Shown: in pieces, positions 23,656 to 32,256 of the stretch | Layout of the letters: the number at the start of each line of letters is the position of its first letter | Numbering within the stretch: the stretch's first letter is position 1 | Assembly (NCBI GenBank): GCA_041161065.1 | Contig: JBEAVE010000021.1 | Location: 1-39,258 of the forward strand | DNA length: 39,258 nucleotides | Source: DYRG01 sp041161065 | GTDB taxonomy: Bacteria > Pseudomonadota > Gammaproteobacteria > Beggiatoales > Beggiatoaceae | Reading direction: 5' to 3' | Position numbers and translations under genes: made by a program | Notes under the pieces: model-generated | Database searches by the model: none | What the model saw: only the letters and a program-made list of their open reading frames with translations | Told to the model about the DNA's origin: nothing

Positions 23656-26427
23656 CTACAACCCTGCGATTTTAGTTGCTTGGGTTTCTAATTTAATTAA
23701 AGCGGCTTGTAATTCGGCAACCCGTTGTTTCTCTTTCTCAACCAATTCAACTGGTGCTTTTTCAATAAAGTTCGGATTTTCTAACTTGCTCGCAAGTTTA
23801 TCGTGTTCTTTGCGTACTTTCTCGATTTCTTTATTCAAACGTTTTAACTCTGCTTCTTTATCAATCAAACCCGCCAACGGAATCAAAATTTTCATTTCTC
23901 CAACTAACGTAATTGCAGATTCAGGCGGCGTTGTATTTGAATCTAAAAACTCGATATTTTGTAATTTCGAAAGCGTTGAAATAAATGATTGATTATTTTG
24001 AAGTTTTTGCAAATCGCTTTCAGTGCCGTTTTGAACTAAAACGGATAATTGTTTAGCGGGCGAAACGTTCATCTCTGAGCGAATTCTTCTAATACCTAGA
24101 ATAACTTCTTTTACCCAGTTTATTTCAGTTTCTGCGTTCAAATCAACTTTTGTTTCATAAAATTGTGGGTAAGATTGCAACATAATCGTTTCACCTTTCT
24201 TATCCGCCAACGGTGCAACTTTTTGCCAAAGTTCCTCGGTAATAAAAGGCATGATTGGGTGTAATAAACGCAAAACAGTTTCTAATACTCGAATTAAGGT
24301 TCTGCGCGTGCCACGTTGTAATGCTTCATTTGCAACGCCCGTTAAAACCGGTTTTGAAAACTCCAAATACCAATCACAATACTCATTCCACACAAATTCA
24401 TAAAGGGTTTGCGCGGCTAAATCAAAACGATAAGTTTCTATGTGCGTGGCGGTTTCTTTTTCTACCCTTTGTAATAATGAAATAATCCATTTGTCGGCTA
24501 GAGAAAGTTCCACGTTTTCATTTGATAATCCAACGTCTTTTCCTTCCGTATTCATTAGCACATAACGGGTCGCATTCCATAACTTATTACAAAAGTTTCG
24601 ATACCCCTCAATTCTTCCCGTATCAAACCGAATATCTCTACCCGTCGATGCTAAAGCTGCAAAGGTAAAACGTAACGCATCTGTTCCATACGGTTGAATA
24701 CCCTTTGGAAACTGCTCACGAGTTGTTTTTTCTATGCGTGGCGACATTTCTGGTTGCATTAAACCCGTTGTACGTTTTTGCACTAAGGTTTCTAAGTCCA
24801 CGCCATCAATCAAATCTAAGGGGTCTAAAACGTTCCCTTTTGATTTGGACATTTTATTACCTTCGGCATCGCGCACCAAACCATGAATATACACTTCACG
24901 AAATGGCACATCACCGGTGAATTTCAAACCCATCATAATCATTCTAGCAACCCAGAAGAAAATAATGTCAAAACCGGTCACTAAAACACTGGTCGGGTGA
25001 AAGAGTTGTAATCGTTTAGTGGTTTCTGGAAAACCTAAGGTAGAAAACGTCCACAACGCCGAAGAAAACCACGTATCTAAAACATCATTATCCTGCGTTA
25101 GAACGTCGCCAGCGGGAATATTATATTTCTCACGAATTTGTTTCTCAGAATACCCGACATAAACCGCGCCAGCCTCATCATACCAAGCGGGAATTCGATG
25201 TCCCCACCAAATCTGCCGAGAAATACACCAATCTTGAATATTTCTCATCCATTCAAAATAAGTTTTGCTCCAATTTTCGGGAACAAATTTAATCCGCCCG
25301 TCCTCAACTGCTTTAATGGCTTCTTTAGCTAACGGTGCAACCTTGACATACCATTGATCCGTCAAATACGGTTCTATCACGGCTTGACTGCGATCTCCTC
25401 TCGGAGTCATCAATTTATGTGGTTCAATTTTTTCAAGTAAATCAAGCGATTGTAAATCAGCGACAATCTGTTTTCTCGCGACAAAACGATCTAAATTACG
25501 ATATTTTTCTGGTGCGTTTTCATTAAGTTTTGCATCGATAGTTAAAATGTTAATCATCGGTAAATCATGACGCAATCCGATTTGATAATCGTTATGATCG
25601 TGGGCGGGGGTTATTTTAACGCAACCCGTTCCAAATGCTTTATCGACATAATCGTCTGCAATGATTGGAATTGCTCGCTTTGTTAGAGGAAGATTAACCG
25701 TTTTTCCTATGTATTGTTGATAACGTTCGTCATTTGGATTAACCGCAACCGCAGTATCGCCCAACATAGTTTCTGGACGAGTAGTTGCGACCACTAAAAA
25801 TCCACTCCCATCGGTTAGAGGATAACGCAAATGCCACAAATGTCCACTTTCCTCTTGAGAAACCACTTCTAAATCAGACACTGCGGTATGTAAAACTGGG
25901 TCCCAATTAACTAAACGTTTTCCTCGATAAATCAAACCTTCATCATATAAACGGACAAATACTTCAGAAACCGCTTTTGAAAGCCCATCATCCATTGTAA
26001 AACGTTCGGTTTTCCAATCAACAGAAGCCCCCATTCTTCTCAATTGGCGGGTAATTGTTCCTCCCGATTGTGCTTTCCATTCCCAAACCTTTTCTAAAAA
26101 CTTTTCTCTCCCCAAATCGTGGCGACTTTGTTTTAATGCAGCTAATTGGCGTTCTACCACCATTTGGGTTGCAATGCCCGCGTGATCTGTTCCAACTTGC
26201 CACAGGGTATTTTTTCCTCTCATTCGATGATAACGAATTAACAAATCCATTAAGGTATCTTGAAATGCGTGACCCATATGTAATGTTCCCGTTACATTTG
26301 GCGGCGGAATCATAATGCAATAGGTATTTTTTAGATCATCATCTTCTTTTGGAGAGAAGTAATTATTTTCTTCCCAACTTTGATACCATTTTTGCTCAAT
26401 TGAGGCGGGGTTATACGTTTTGTCCAT
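23656..26427 (-). CDS. valS: Valyl-tRNA synthetase
   Basis: The class I synthetase charges tRNA-Val. The 923 residues (E. coli 951) include the ATP-binding HMGH motif in PNVTGTLHMGHAF (H50-H53) and KMSKS (525-529) in GNKMSKSKGNVLDP. The CP1 editing domain is present (about 195-340, TTRPETMLGDTAV and GTGCVKITPAHDHNDY). An anticodon-binding domain follows, then the C-terminal coiled coil typical of ValRS (about 855-915, DKEAELKRLNKEIEKV). All essential elements appear intact. It sits in a continuous minus-strand run with a toxin-antitoxin pair 48 bases upstream and M16 peptidases downstream. Confidence 0.97.
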   Translation of the reverse strand: MDKTYNPASIEQKWYQSWEENNYFSPKEDDDLKNTYCIMIPPPNVTGTLHMGHAFQDTLMDLLIRYHRMRGKNTLWQVGTDHAGIATQMVVERQLAALKQSRHDLGREKFLEKVWEWKAQSGGTITRQLRRMGASVDWKTERFTMDDGLSKAVSEVFVRLYDEGLIYRGKRLVNWDPVLHTAVSDLEVVSQEESGHLWHLRYPLTDGSGFLVVATTRPETMLGDTAVAVNPNDERYQQYIGKTVNLPLTKRAIPIIADDYVDKAFGTGCVKITPAHDHNDYQIGLRHDLPMINILTIDAKLNENAPEKYRNLDRFVARKQIVADLQSLDLLEKIEPHKLMTPRGDRSQAVIEPYLTDQWYVKVAPLAKEAIKAVEDGRIKFVPENWSKTYFEWMRNIQDWCISRQIWWGHRIPAWYDEAGAVYVGYSEKQIREKYNIPAGDVLTQDNDVLDTWFSSALWTFSTLGFPETTKRLQLFHPTSVLVTGFDIIFFWVARMIMMGLKFTGDVPFREVYIHGLVRDAEGNKMSKSKGNVLDPLDLIDGVDLETLVQKRTTGLMQPEMSPRIEKTTREQFPKGIQPYGTDALRFTFAALASTGRDIRFDTGRIEGYRNFCNKLWNATRYVLMNTEGKDVGLSNENVELSLADKWIISLLQRVEKETATHIETYRFDLAAQTLYEFVWNEYCDWYLEFSKPVLTGVANEALQRGTRRTLIRVLETVLRLLHPIMPFITEELWQKVAPLADKKGETIMLQSYPQFYETKVDLNAETEINWVKEVILGIRRIRSEMNVSPAKQLSVLVQNGTESDLQKLQNNQSFISTLSKLQNIEFLDSNTTPPESAITLVGEMKILIPLAGLIDKEAELKRLNKEIEKVRKEHDKLASKLENPNFIEKAPVELVEKEKQRVAELQAALIKLETQATKIAGL

Positions 26428-26475
26428 AAAATTCTTCGTTATCTCTTTTTTAATCGTTGTTATAGTTAAGAAATC

Positions 26476-26769
26476 TTAATGTCTATTCCAGTCACTAAGC
26501 TGACGATGTTGATGCATAATTCCAAGAATCTGAATTTCTTCATTTTTCATGATTTGAAAAAGTATTTTGTAAGGGAAGCGTTTTACCACGCAACATCTCA
26601 CATGATTAAGTGCAAGAGGATATAAAAAAGGGTTGTCAATAATTTTTTCTATATATTGATATATTTCTTCAATAAACTCTTCACCTAAGTTTTTTCTTTG
26701 CCGCTCATAATAATAAGCAGCTTGCTGAATTTCTATATCTGCAATCGGATGAAAAATAAAATTTCTCAT
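26476..26769 (-). CDS. RelE/ParE-family toxin
   Basis: The 97-residue basic protein begins with FIFHPIADIEIQQAAYYYERQRKNLG, the N-terminal helices of ParE/RelE toxins, and continues with FLYPLALNHVRCCVVKRFPYKILFQI and the C-terminal strand EEIQILGIMHQHRQLSDW. Members poison DNA gyrase or cleave mRNA on ribosomes; which applies here cannot be told. Its start overlaps the antitoxin stop by four bases (ATGA), the standard arrangement for a type II toxin-antitoxin pair. Confidence 0.85.
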   Translation of the reverse strand: MRNFIFHPIADIEIQQAAYYYERQRKNLGEEFIEEIYQYIEKIIDNPFLYPLALNHVRCCVVKRFPYKILFQIMKNEEIQILGIMHQHRQLSDWNRH

Positions 26770-27002
26770 TTGAAATTCTTTAAATTCTGCCGTAGTTTTT
26801 CAAATACTTGTTCACCAGAAATTCCGACCACCTTTCCTTCTTCAATTTCTTGAGCGCGTCTTGCAGCTTCTTCTAAACACAATTGTTCGTAATCAGTATC
26901 GCTTAATCCATTTAAGTTTAATGATAGTTTTCTGAGCAAAGAAACTTGCTGTAAAACAGAAAGTTGTAATGCCTGTTGCTCTATTTCAGCATAATCCATC
27001 AT
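26766..27002 (-). CDS. Addiction-module antitoxin (CHP02574/pfam09720 type)
   Basis: The 78-residue acidic protein reads as an addiction-module component: EIEQQALQLSVLQQVSLLRKL, then YEQLCLEEAARRAQEIEEGK and the C-terminal ISGEQVFEKLRQNL. Such antitoxins pair with ParE/RelE toxins and neutralise them through the C-terminal helices. AAAGGAG lies about eight bases before the first ATG. It starts only 18 bases after the S24-like gene, leaving little space for a promoter of its own. Confidence 0.85.
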   Translation of the reverse strand: MMDYAEIEQQALQLSVLQQVSLLRKLSLNLNGLSDTDYEQLCLEEAARRAQEIEEGKVVGISGEQVFEKLRQNLKNFK

Positions 27003-27020
27003 AAAAAAACTCCTTTTAAC

Positions 27021-27341
27021 TTAAACATAAGATTTGCGGTCGCGACGACGTGTGCCACCGCCCGAAATAATTACCCCTTCGATAGATTTCAAGTCGGGGA
27101 TTTCTAGGGTTGGATAATTAGGATTTAAGGGTTTCAAAAAGTATTGGTCGTTCTCTATATCAAGTTGGCGAAAAATGTATTCACCGTTGTGTTTTGCGAA
27201 GACAAAAGAACCCTTTCTAGGAGGCATTTCTGGATCGATAACAATGACGTGCCCATCTTTGAATTCAGGCATCATGCTGTCGCCTAAAACCAACAGAGCA
27301 AAGGCTTCACGTTTTGTGCAAGTGTTTGTATTTTCTATCAT
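27021..27341 (-). CDS. Short S24/LexA-like peptidase-domain protein, probably inactive
   Basis: The 106-residue protein consists only of an S24 (LexA/CI C-terminal) domain with no helix-turn-helix. The nucleophile motif GDSMMPEF (Ser22) and DGHVIVIDP are present. The next conserved block, which reads G-x-(V/A)-x-(F/V)-K-(Q/R)-L in active members, is GEYIFRQL here, so the general-base lysine appears replaced by Arg58. LKPLNPNYPTLEI and a basic C-terminus (GGGTRRRDRKSYV) follow. Self-cleavage is therefore unlikely; a role as a dimerising or DNA-repair-linked accessory protein is possible. It starts one base after the hrcA stop, suggesting translational coupling. Confidence 0.75.
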   Translation of the reverse strand: MIENTNTCTKREAFALLVLGDSMMPEFKDGHVIVIDPEMPPRKGSFVFAKHNGEYIFRQLDIENDQYFLKPLNPNYPTLEIPDLKSIEGVIISGGGTRRRDRKSYV

Positions 27342-27342
27342 T

Positions 27343-28395
27343 TTATTGCGTCAAGGCTGCGCCCATTAAACGGGCAGTAATGTCGACAATGGGGATTATT
27401 CGGTCGTAAGCCATGCGCGTGGGACCAATCACGCCGACCACGCCAACGATTTGATCGCCCACTTGATAAGGCGAGGTTACAACGCTGCATTCGTCGAGGA
27501 TTTCATAACCTGATTCTTCGCCGATAAAAATCTGCAATCCATTTGCGTTAAGTGCTTGATCTAAAAGATGTAAAATATCTTGTTTTTGATTAAACGCCGC
27601 AAACAATTGACGTAATTTATCGACATTGGAAAGTTGCTGAGAATCCATTAAATGGGTTTCGCCGCTCATCACATAATCGCCATTTGAGGGAGGTTGCGTG
27701 AAGGCTTTGTCGGCGACTTCGATGACCGCTTGCATCATCGAATTCATGGTTTCGCGGTCGTGTTGCATATCGCGCAGCAAGTTTTGGCGGACTTGATGAA
27801 TATCCTTGCCGACAAACGCGGCGTTCAAATAATTCGCAGCCTGTTGCAATTCGGCGGGCGAATAATTGCGCGACGTGTGAATAATCCGATTTTGGACTTC
27901 GTGTTCGTTCATCACCCAAATCACCAACACGCGCTGATCGCTCAACGGCAAAAATTCTACATAACGTAACTTGTTGAATTCATGACGCGGCAGCATAATC
28001 ACTGCGGTTAAGTGGGTGATTTCGGAGAGTAATTTTGAGGCGTGTTCAAAAACCCCCTGCAAAGTAGTTTCGCTGGCTTTGGGCAACCCTTGCAGCAATC
28101 GTTGGGTTTCGGCTTGTTTGAGGGGCTGAACTTTGAGCAACGTGTCGACAAACAATCGATACCCGCGCGCGGTCGGAATGCGCCCCGCCGACGTGTGTGG
28201 CGATTTGATCAAGCCCATATCCTCAAGATCAGCCATCACATTTCGGATCGTGGCGGGGCTTAATTCGTGTTCCAAATCCTTCGACAGCGTGCGCGACCCG
28301 ATCGGCTGACCGTCGCGGATATAGCGCGTCACCAACGTTTTAAGGAGTGTTTGCGCCCGATGATTCAGGGCGACTGTTTCTGATGTTTTGACCAT
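27343..28395 (-). CDS. hrcA: Heat-inducible transcription repressor HrcA
   Basis: HrcA binds the CIRCE element to repress groESL- and dnaK-type heat-shock operons. The 350-residue protein has the N-terminal winged-helix block with IRDGQPIGSRTL, LSPATIRNVMADLEDMGLI and SPHTSAGRIPTARGYRLFVD, followed by the GAF-like and dimerisation parts (EFLPLSDQRVLVIWV, VVTSPYQVGDQIVGVVGVIGP and the C-terminal MAYDRIIPIVDITARLM). It is intact. Unusually, no grpE, dnaK or dnaJ gene adjoins it; an S24-like gene and a toxin-antitoxin pair follow. A degenerate arm of a CIRCE-like sequence upstream (about 28430-28462) is too weak to claim. Confidence 0.95.
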   Translation of the reverse strand: MVKTSETVALNHRAQTLLKTLVTRYIRDGQPIGSRTLSKDLEHELSPATIRNVMADLEDMGLIKSPHTSAGRIPTARGYRLFVDTLLKVQPLKQAETQRLLQGLPKASETTLQGVFEHASKLLSEITHLTAVIMLPRHEFNKLRYVEFLPLSDQRVLVIWVMNEHEVQNRIIHTSRNYSPAELQQAANYLNAAFVGKDIHQVRQNLLRDMQHDRETMNSMMQAVIEVADKAFTQPPSNGDYVMSGETHLMDSQQLSNVDKLRQLFAAFNQKQDILHLLDQALNANGLQIFIGEESGYEILDECSVVTSPYQVGDQIVGVVGVIGPTRMAYDRIIPIVDITARLMGAALTQ

Positions 28396-28501
28396 TGTAA
28401 GTACGAATCGCGAGTTTTTACCCGTAAATTTAGCACGCTCGACCTATTCTTTGCAAAGCCGTTGTTGTTTGCCCACGCTTTCTGTGCGAATACCAAAACC
28501 C

Positions 28502-29869
28502 TTAAATGCTATTTGCTTGAACAACCGCGTTGCCAATATAACTGGCGGGAGTCATCTTTAACAAGCGTTGTTTCTCGGATTCGGGGATTTCTAACGTTGC
28601 AATAAATGCTTGCAGATTTTCTTTTGTAATGCTCTGTCCGCGCGTTAAGGCTTTCAATTTCTCATACGGCTCAGAAATGCTATAACGTCGCATGACGGTT
28701 TGAATAGGTTCTGCCAACACTTCCCACGCCTCTTTCAAATCGTTCATGAGTGCCTTTTCATTCACTTCTAACTTACCAACACCTTTCAAACAAGCACTGT
28801 ATGCAATAACGCTGTGCGCCACCCCAACACCTAACACTCTTAAAACCGTCGAATCACTCAAATCTCTTTGCCAACGAGAAACCGGTAATTTTGCCGCCAA
28901 ATGGTGAAAAAGTGCATTCGCAACCCCTAAATTTCCTTCCGCATTTTCAAAATCAATGGGATTAACTTTATGCGGCATGGTAGAAGACCCCACTTCTCCC
29001 GCAATGGTTCTCTGTTTGAAATACCCAATTGAAATATAACTCCACACATCTCGACTAAAATCTAGCAATATCGTATTGAAACGCGCAATTGCATCGAATA
29101 ATTCCGCGATATAATCATGAGGTTCTATTTGAGTTGTATAAGGATTCCAAACCAAACCTAATTGCTCAACAAAGGCTTTTGCAAACGCCGACCAATCTAT
29201 TTCAGGATAAGCAGACAAATGCGCATTGTAATTACCCACTGCCCCGTTTATTTTACCTAAAATATCAATCTGTGAAATTTGAGCACGCTGACGTTGCAAA
29301 CGATACGCAACATTTGCCATTTCTTTACCCAATGTTGTGGGAGAAGCGGGTTGTCCATGTGTGCGCGCAAGCATCGGAATTTCCGCATAACGATGGGCAA
29401 GTTCTTTAATGGCATTAATCACATGATCCATTTGTGGAAGCAACACTTTTTCTCTCGCTTCTTTTAACATTAGTGCATAAGATAAGTTATTAATATCTTC
29501 TGATGTACAAGCGAAATGAAAAAACTCGTTGATTTTGACCAATTCTGGGATATTTGCAATGCTTTCCTTCAAAAAGTATTCAACCGCTTTCACGTCATGA
29601 TTGGTTGTTTTTTCAATTTCTTTAACTCGCGCGGCGTGTTGTTCATTAAAATTTGTAATCAAATTCTCTAAAAATTGAACGGCATCGTTGCTCAACGCGG
29701 GGATTTCTTTGAGGGTTTCATTGGCAGCAAGGGTTTGTAACCAACGAATTTCAACTAAAACTCGATAGCGAATTAACCCGAATTCACTAAAAATTGGACG
29801 TAATGCTGCCGTTTGTCGAGCATAGCGTCCGTCCACAGAAGAAATTGCGGTTAAATTAGAAAGTTCCAT
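28502..29869 (-). CDS. purB: Adenylosuccinate lyase
   Basis: The 455-residue enzyme (E. coli PurB 456) cleaves SAICAR and adenylosuccinate in purine synthesis and is a cytoplasmic homotetramer. The fumarase/aspartase-superfamily signature GSSTMPHKVNP is present, with TSEDINNLSYALML and RTHGQPASPTTLGKEM for substrate binding. Its ATG shares a base with the stop of ispH (TAATG), so the two are translationally coupled. Confidence 0.96.
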   Translation of the reverse strand: MELSNLTAISSVDGRYARQTAALRPIFSEFGLIRYRVLVEIRWLQTLAANETLKEIPALSNDAVQFLENLITNFNEQHAARVKEIEKTTNHDVKAVEYFLKESIANIPELVKINEFFHFACTSEDINNLSYALMLKEAREKVLLPQMDHVINAIKELAHRYAEIPMLARTHGQPASPTTLGKEMANVAYRLQRQRAQISQIDILGKINGAVGNYNAHLSAYPEIDWSAFAKAFVEQLGLVWNPYTTQIEPHDYIAELFDAIARFNTILLDFSRDVWSYISIGYFKQRTIAGEVGSSTMPHKVNPIDFENAEGNLGVANALFHHLAAKLPVSRWQRDLSDSTVLRVLGVGVAHSVIAYSACLKGVGKLEVNEKALMNDLKEAWEVLAEPIQTVMRRYSISEPYEKLKALTRGQSITKENLQAFIATLEIPESEKQRLLKMTPASYIGNAVVQANSI

Positions 29870-30828
29870 TATGATTTTTCCACTGATGTTTGAAAAGAGT
29901 TTCTTTGTAATAACGCATTGACAGGTACACGAAAGTTCACATTTTCTTCCACGCCATTCATTTCCTCAACATGAGAAATCCCCCAGCTTTGTAGTTTCTC
30001 AATGACACCTTGCACTAAAATTTCAGGGGCAGATGCGCCCGCTGTAATACCGACTTTGGGTTTCTGTTCAAACCACTGTTGCTCTAAATCTTGTGCATCG
30101 GCAATTAAATAACTAGGAATTCCCATTTGCACGCCGAGTTCTTTTAAGCGATTGGAATTTGAACTATTTTTTGCCCCGACAACTAATAAAATATCCACTT
30201 CATGAGCTAATGTTTTGATGGCGTGCTGGCGATTTTGGGTTGCGTAACAAATGTCTTGTAAATTAGGACCTTGAATGAGCGGAAAGCGATTTTCGAGGGC
30301 AGAAATAATCTCGCGTGTATCGTCCAAACTCAGCGTAGTTTGCGTAACATACGCCAATTTTGCAGGATTTTGCACGCAAAGGGCGAGAACTTCCTCTACG
30401 CTGCATAAAACATGGACAATTGCTTTGACTTGCCCGCGCGTGCCCTCGACTTCGGGGTGTCCGAGATGCCCGACAATGACGATTTCGCAGCCTTGTTCGG
30501 CGTAACGGCGGGCTTGTGCGTGCACTTTGGTGACAAGCGGGCAGGTGGCATCGATGGCGCGCAAATCGCGTTGAGCGGCTTGCTCCACAATTTGAGCCGC
30601 CACCCCGTGTGCACTAAAAATACAAATCGCTTTTTGAGGTATTTCCTCGATATTTTCAACAAAAATTGCTCCCCGTTCTTTTAAGTTTTCTACCACATAA
30701 CGGTTATGTACAATTTCATGAAAAACATAAACAGGTGCGCCGTGTAATTGTAATGCTTGCTCAACAATGTCGATAGCTCTAACCACACCCGCACAAAAAC
30801 CACGCGGCTTTGCTAGCGTAATATGCAT
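29869..30828 (-). CDS. ispH: 4-Hydroxy-3-methylbut-2-enyl diphosphate reductase IspH (LytB)
   Basis: The enzyme makes IPP and DMAPP from HMBPP, the last step of the MEP isoprenoid pathway. The start is placed at the ATG at 30828 (MHITLAKPRGFCAGVVRA), because family members begin there; a longer in-frame start at 30885 would overlap the kinase gene. The resulting 319 residues match the usual length. Iron-sulfur cysteines are C12 in PRGFCAGV, one in DATCPLVTKVH and one in DICYATQNRQ. HGVAAQIV and the GHLGHPEVEGT substrate motif are present. It follows the signalling cluster with almost no gap, though its function is housekeeping. Confidence 0.95.
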   Translation of the reverse strand: MHITLAKPRGFCAGVVRAIDIVEQALQLHGAPVYVFHEIVHNRYVVENLKERGAIFVENIEEIPQKAICIFSAHGVAAQIVEQAAQRDLRAIDATCPLVTKVHAQARRYAEQGCEIVIVGHLGHPEVEGTRGQVKAIVHVLCSVEEVLALCVQNPAKLAYVTQTTLSLDDTREIISALENRFPLIQGPNLQDICYATQNRQHAIKTLAHEVDILLVVGAKNSSNSNRLKELGVQMGIPSYLIADAQDLEQQWFEQKPKVGITAGASAPEILVQGVIEKLQSWGISHVEEMNGVEENVNFRVPVNALLQRNSFQTSVEKS

Positions 30829-30874
30829 TTGATTTATTTCCGTTTGGAGATTTGAAATAATAGAAGAAGAGAAA

Positions 30875-31867
30875 TCATGAAACATTTTTTTGAGGAGAAT
30901 GCGGGAGGAAAACCGTAAAAGTACTACCTTGATTCAATTCACTAATCACAGAAATCCGTCCACCCAGCATTTCTGTAAAGGCTTTACTAATCGCCAAACC
31001 TAACCCTGTTCCTCCAAATTTTCGAGTAGTTGAACTATCTGCTTGGGTGAAAGGTTGAAATAGGCGATTGATTTGTTCAGTGGTCATACCAATACCCTGA
31101 TCAGTTATGCTAAACATGACCTGATGTTGATTGTTATTGAATGTTTCACATTTTACCACAAAAGTGATTTCTCCGTTCTCAGTAAATTTCGCGGCGTTGC
31201 TCAACAGATTAAACAAAATTTGTCTAACTTTGGTCAAATCGCTGTAAAGCCCGCCCAATTGCCCAATAATTTGCACTTTTAAGTGATTATGTTTTTGTTG
31301 AATCAGCGGTTGAATGGTGGAAATGGTTTCTTTAACAAGGGTTTCAATATCAAAGAGTTCAAGGTGAATTGCCATTTTTCCTGCTTCGACTTTAGAAATA
31401 TCCAAAATATCATTTATCAACCCCAATAAATGCCGCGCGGAAGAAAGGATTTTCTCAACGTAATTTCTCCAATCGAGTTGTTCATTTTCAATAAGTTCTT
31501 CCTCGAGAAGTTCACCATATCCCATGACTGCATTTAAGGGCGTACGCAACTCGTGGCTCATATTGGCTAGAAAGGCACTTTTTGCTCGATTTGCCATTTC
31601 TGCGGTAACGCGCGCTTGCTCTGCAATTTCTTTGGCTTGGTGCAATTCAAGATTTTTCTCAGCCAATTCATGGGTACGTTCCTGAACTTTGCTTTCAAGG
31701 TTTTCTTGAATTTCTAGCAATTGTGCTTCTATTAAATCGGCGTGTTCAGTAACGGCTTCCAAAGAAATTTGCAATTGGAGATTTTCTTTCTCTAATTCTT
31801 GAACACGATGATGCAGTTGAGCACTTTCATAAGGGGCTTTTTTTTCCATAGAAGCATTTGTGCGCAT
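30875..31867 (-). CDS. Soluble sensor histidine kinase with N-terminal coiled coil
   Basis: The 330-residue kinase has no membrane helix. Residues about 12-95 are a long coiled coil (HHRVQELEKENLQLQISLEA). HisKA contains the phospho-acceptor His105 in FLANMSHELRTPLNAVMGY. HATPase_c shows the N box (QILFNLLSNAAKFT), a G1 box (DQGIGM) and a G2 box (GGTGLGLAI). There is no receiver domain and no response regulator gene in the window. It sits 17 bases after the STAS gene. It may read the state of the phosphatase/STAS module; this is inference. The start is uncertain (ATG at 31867 or 31849), neither with a good ribosome binding site. Confidence 0.9.
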   Translation of the reverse strand: MRTNASMEKKAPYESAQLHHRVQELEKENLQLQISLEAVTEHADLIEAQLLEIQENLESKVQERTHELAEKNLELHQAKEIAEQARVTAEMANRAKSAFLANMSHELRTPLNAVMGYGELLEEELIENEQLDWRNYVEKILSSARHLLGLINDILDISKVEAGKMAIHLELFDIETLVKETISTIQPLIQQKHNHLKVQIIGQLGGLYSDLTKVRQILFNLLSNAAKFTENGEITFVVKCETFNNNQHQVMFSITDQGIGMTTEQINRLFQPFTQADSSTTRKFGGTGLGLAISKAFTEMLGGRISVISELNQGSTFTVFLPHSPQKNVS

Positions 31868-31884
31868 GAATAATTCTATGCTAT

Positions 31885-32244
31885 TTAATCGAGCAATTGG
31901 GTTTGCAAAGAAGGCAATAAACGTTGCAAATTAATGCAAAGTTTCTCTTGCCAAGCGATTTTCTTTTGGGCTTGAAAAGTGAGAATAAGTTTGAGTTTTT
32001 TAACATCGCTCACATACATTACAAATTTAGTGAGCATATTAATTCCCGAGCTATTCATAAATTTCAAACTACAAATATCGACAACTAAAGGATTGGGTTC
32101 TTGTTCCTCTGCGGCTTGTTTTAAGAGTTGTAATATTGGTTCATAGGCTGGCGCACCATTTAATAACAATGAACCCTCAAATACAATATTTGCTGTATCT
32201 GGATTATAAACCACTTGGTATTTGTCACCTTTTAGTTCTAACAT
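31885..32244 (-). CDS. STAS-domain anti-anti-sigma factor-like protein
   Basis: The 119-residue protein is a single STAS domain. The phosphorylation loop reads DICSLKFMNSSGINML; the serine corresponding to the SpoIIAA phospho-site is Ser65, in NSSG where most members have DSSG. Unphosphorylated STAS proteins bind anti-sigma ATPases, and SpoIIE-type phosphatases dephosphorylate them. It is preceded by AGGAGA. Its neighbours are exactly such an ATPase (upstream) and three SpoIIE phosphatases, so it is probably their common substrate. The pairing resembles the cyanobacterial slr1658/slr1659 regulators. Confidence 0.85.
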   Translation of the reverse strand: MLELKGDKYQVVYNPDTANIVFEGSLLLNGAPAYEPILQLLKQAAEEQEPNPLVVDICSLKFMNSSGINMLTKFVMYVSDVKKLKLILTFQAQKKIAWQEKLCINLQRLLPSLQTQLLD

Positions 32245-32256
32245 GGCGTTTCTCCT

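Noticed and set aside
28430..28462. Possible CIRCE element upstream of hrcA
   Set aside because: One arm (GCGTGCTAA) is close to consensus but the other is poor and the spacing is off, so the inverted repeat is not credible.
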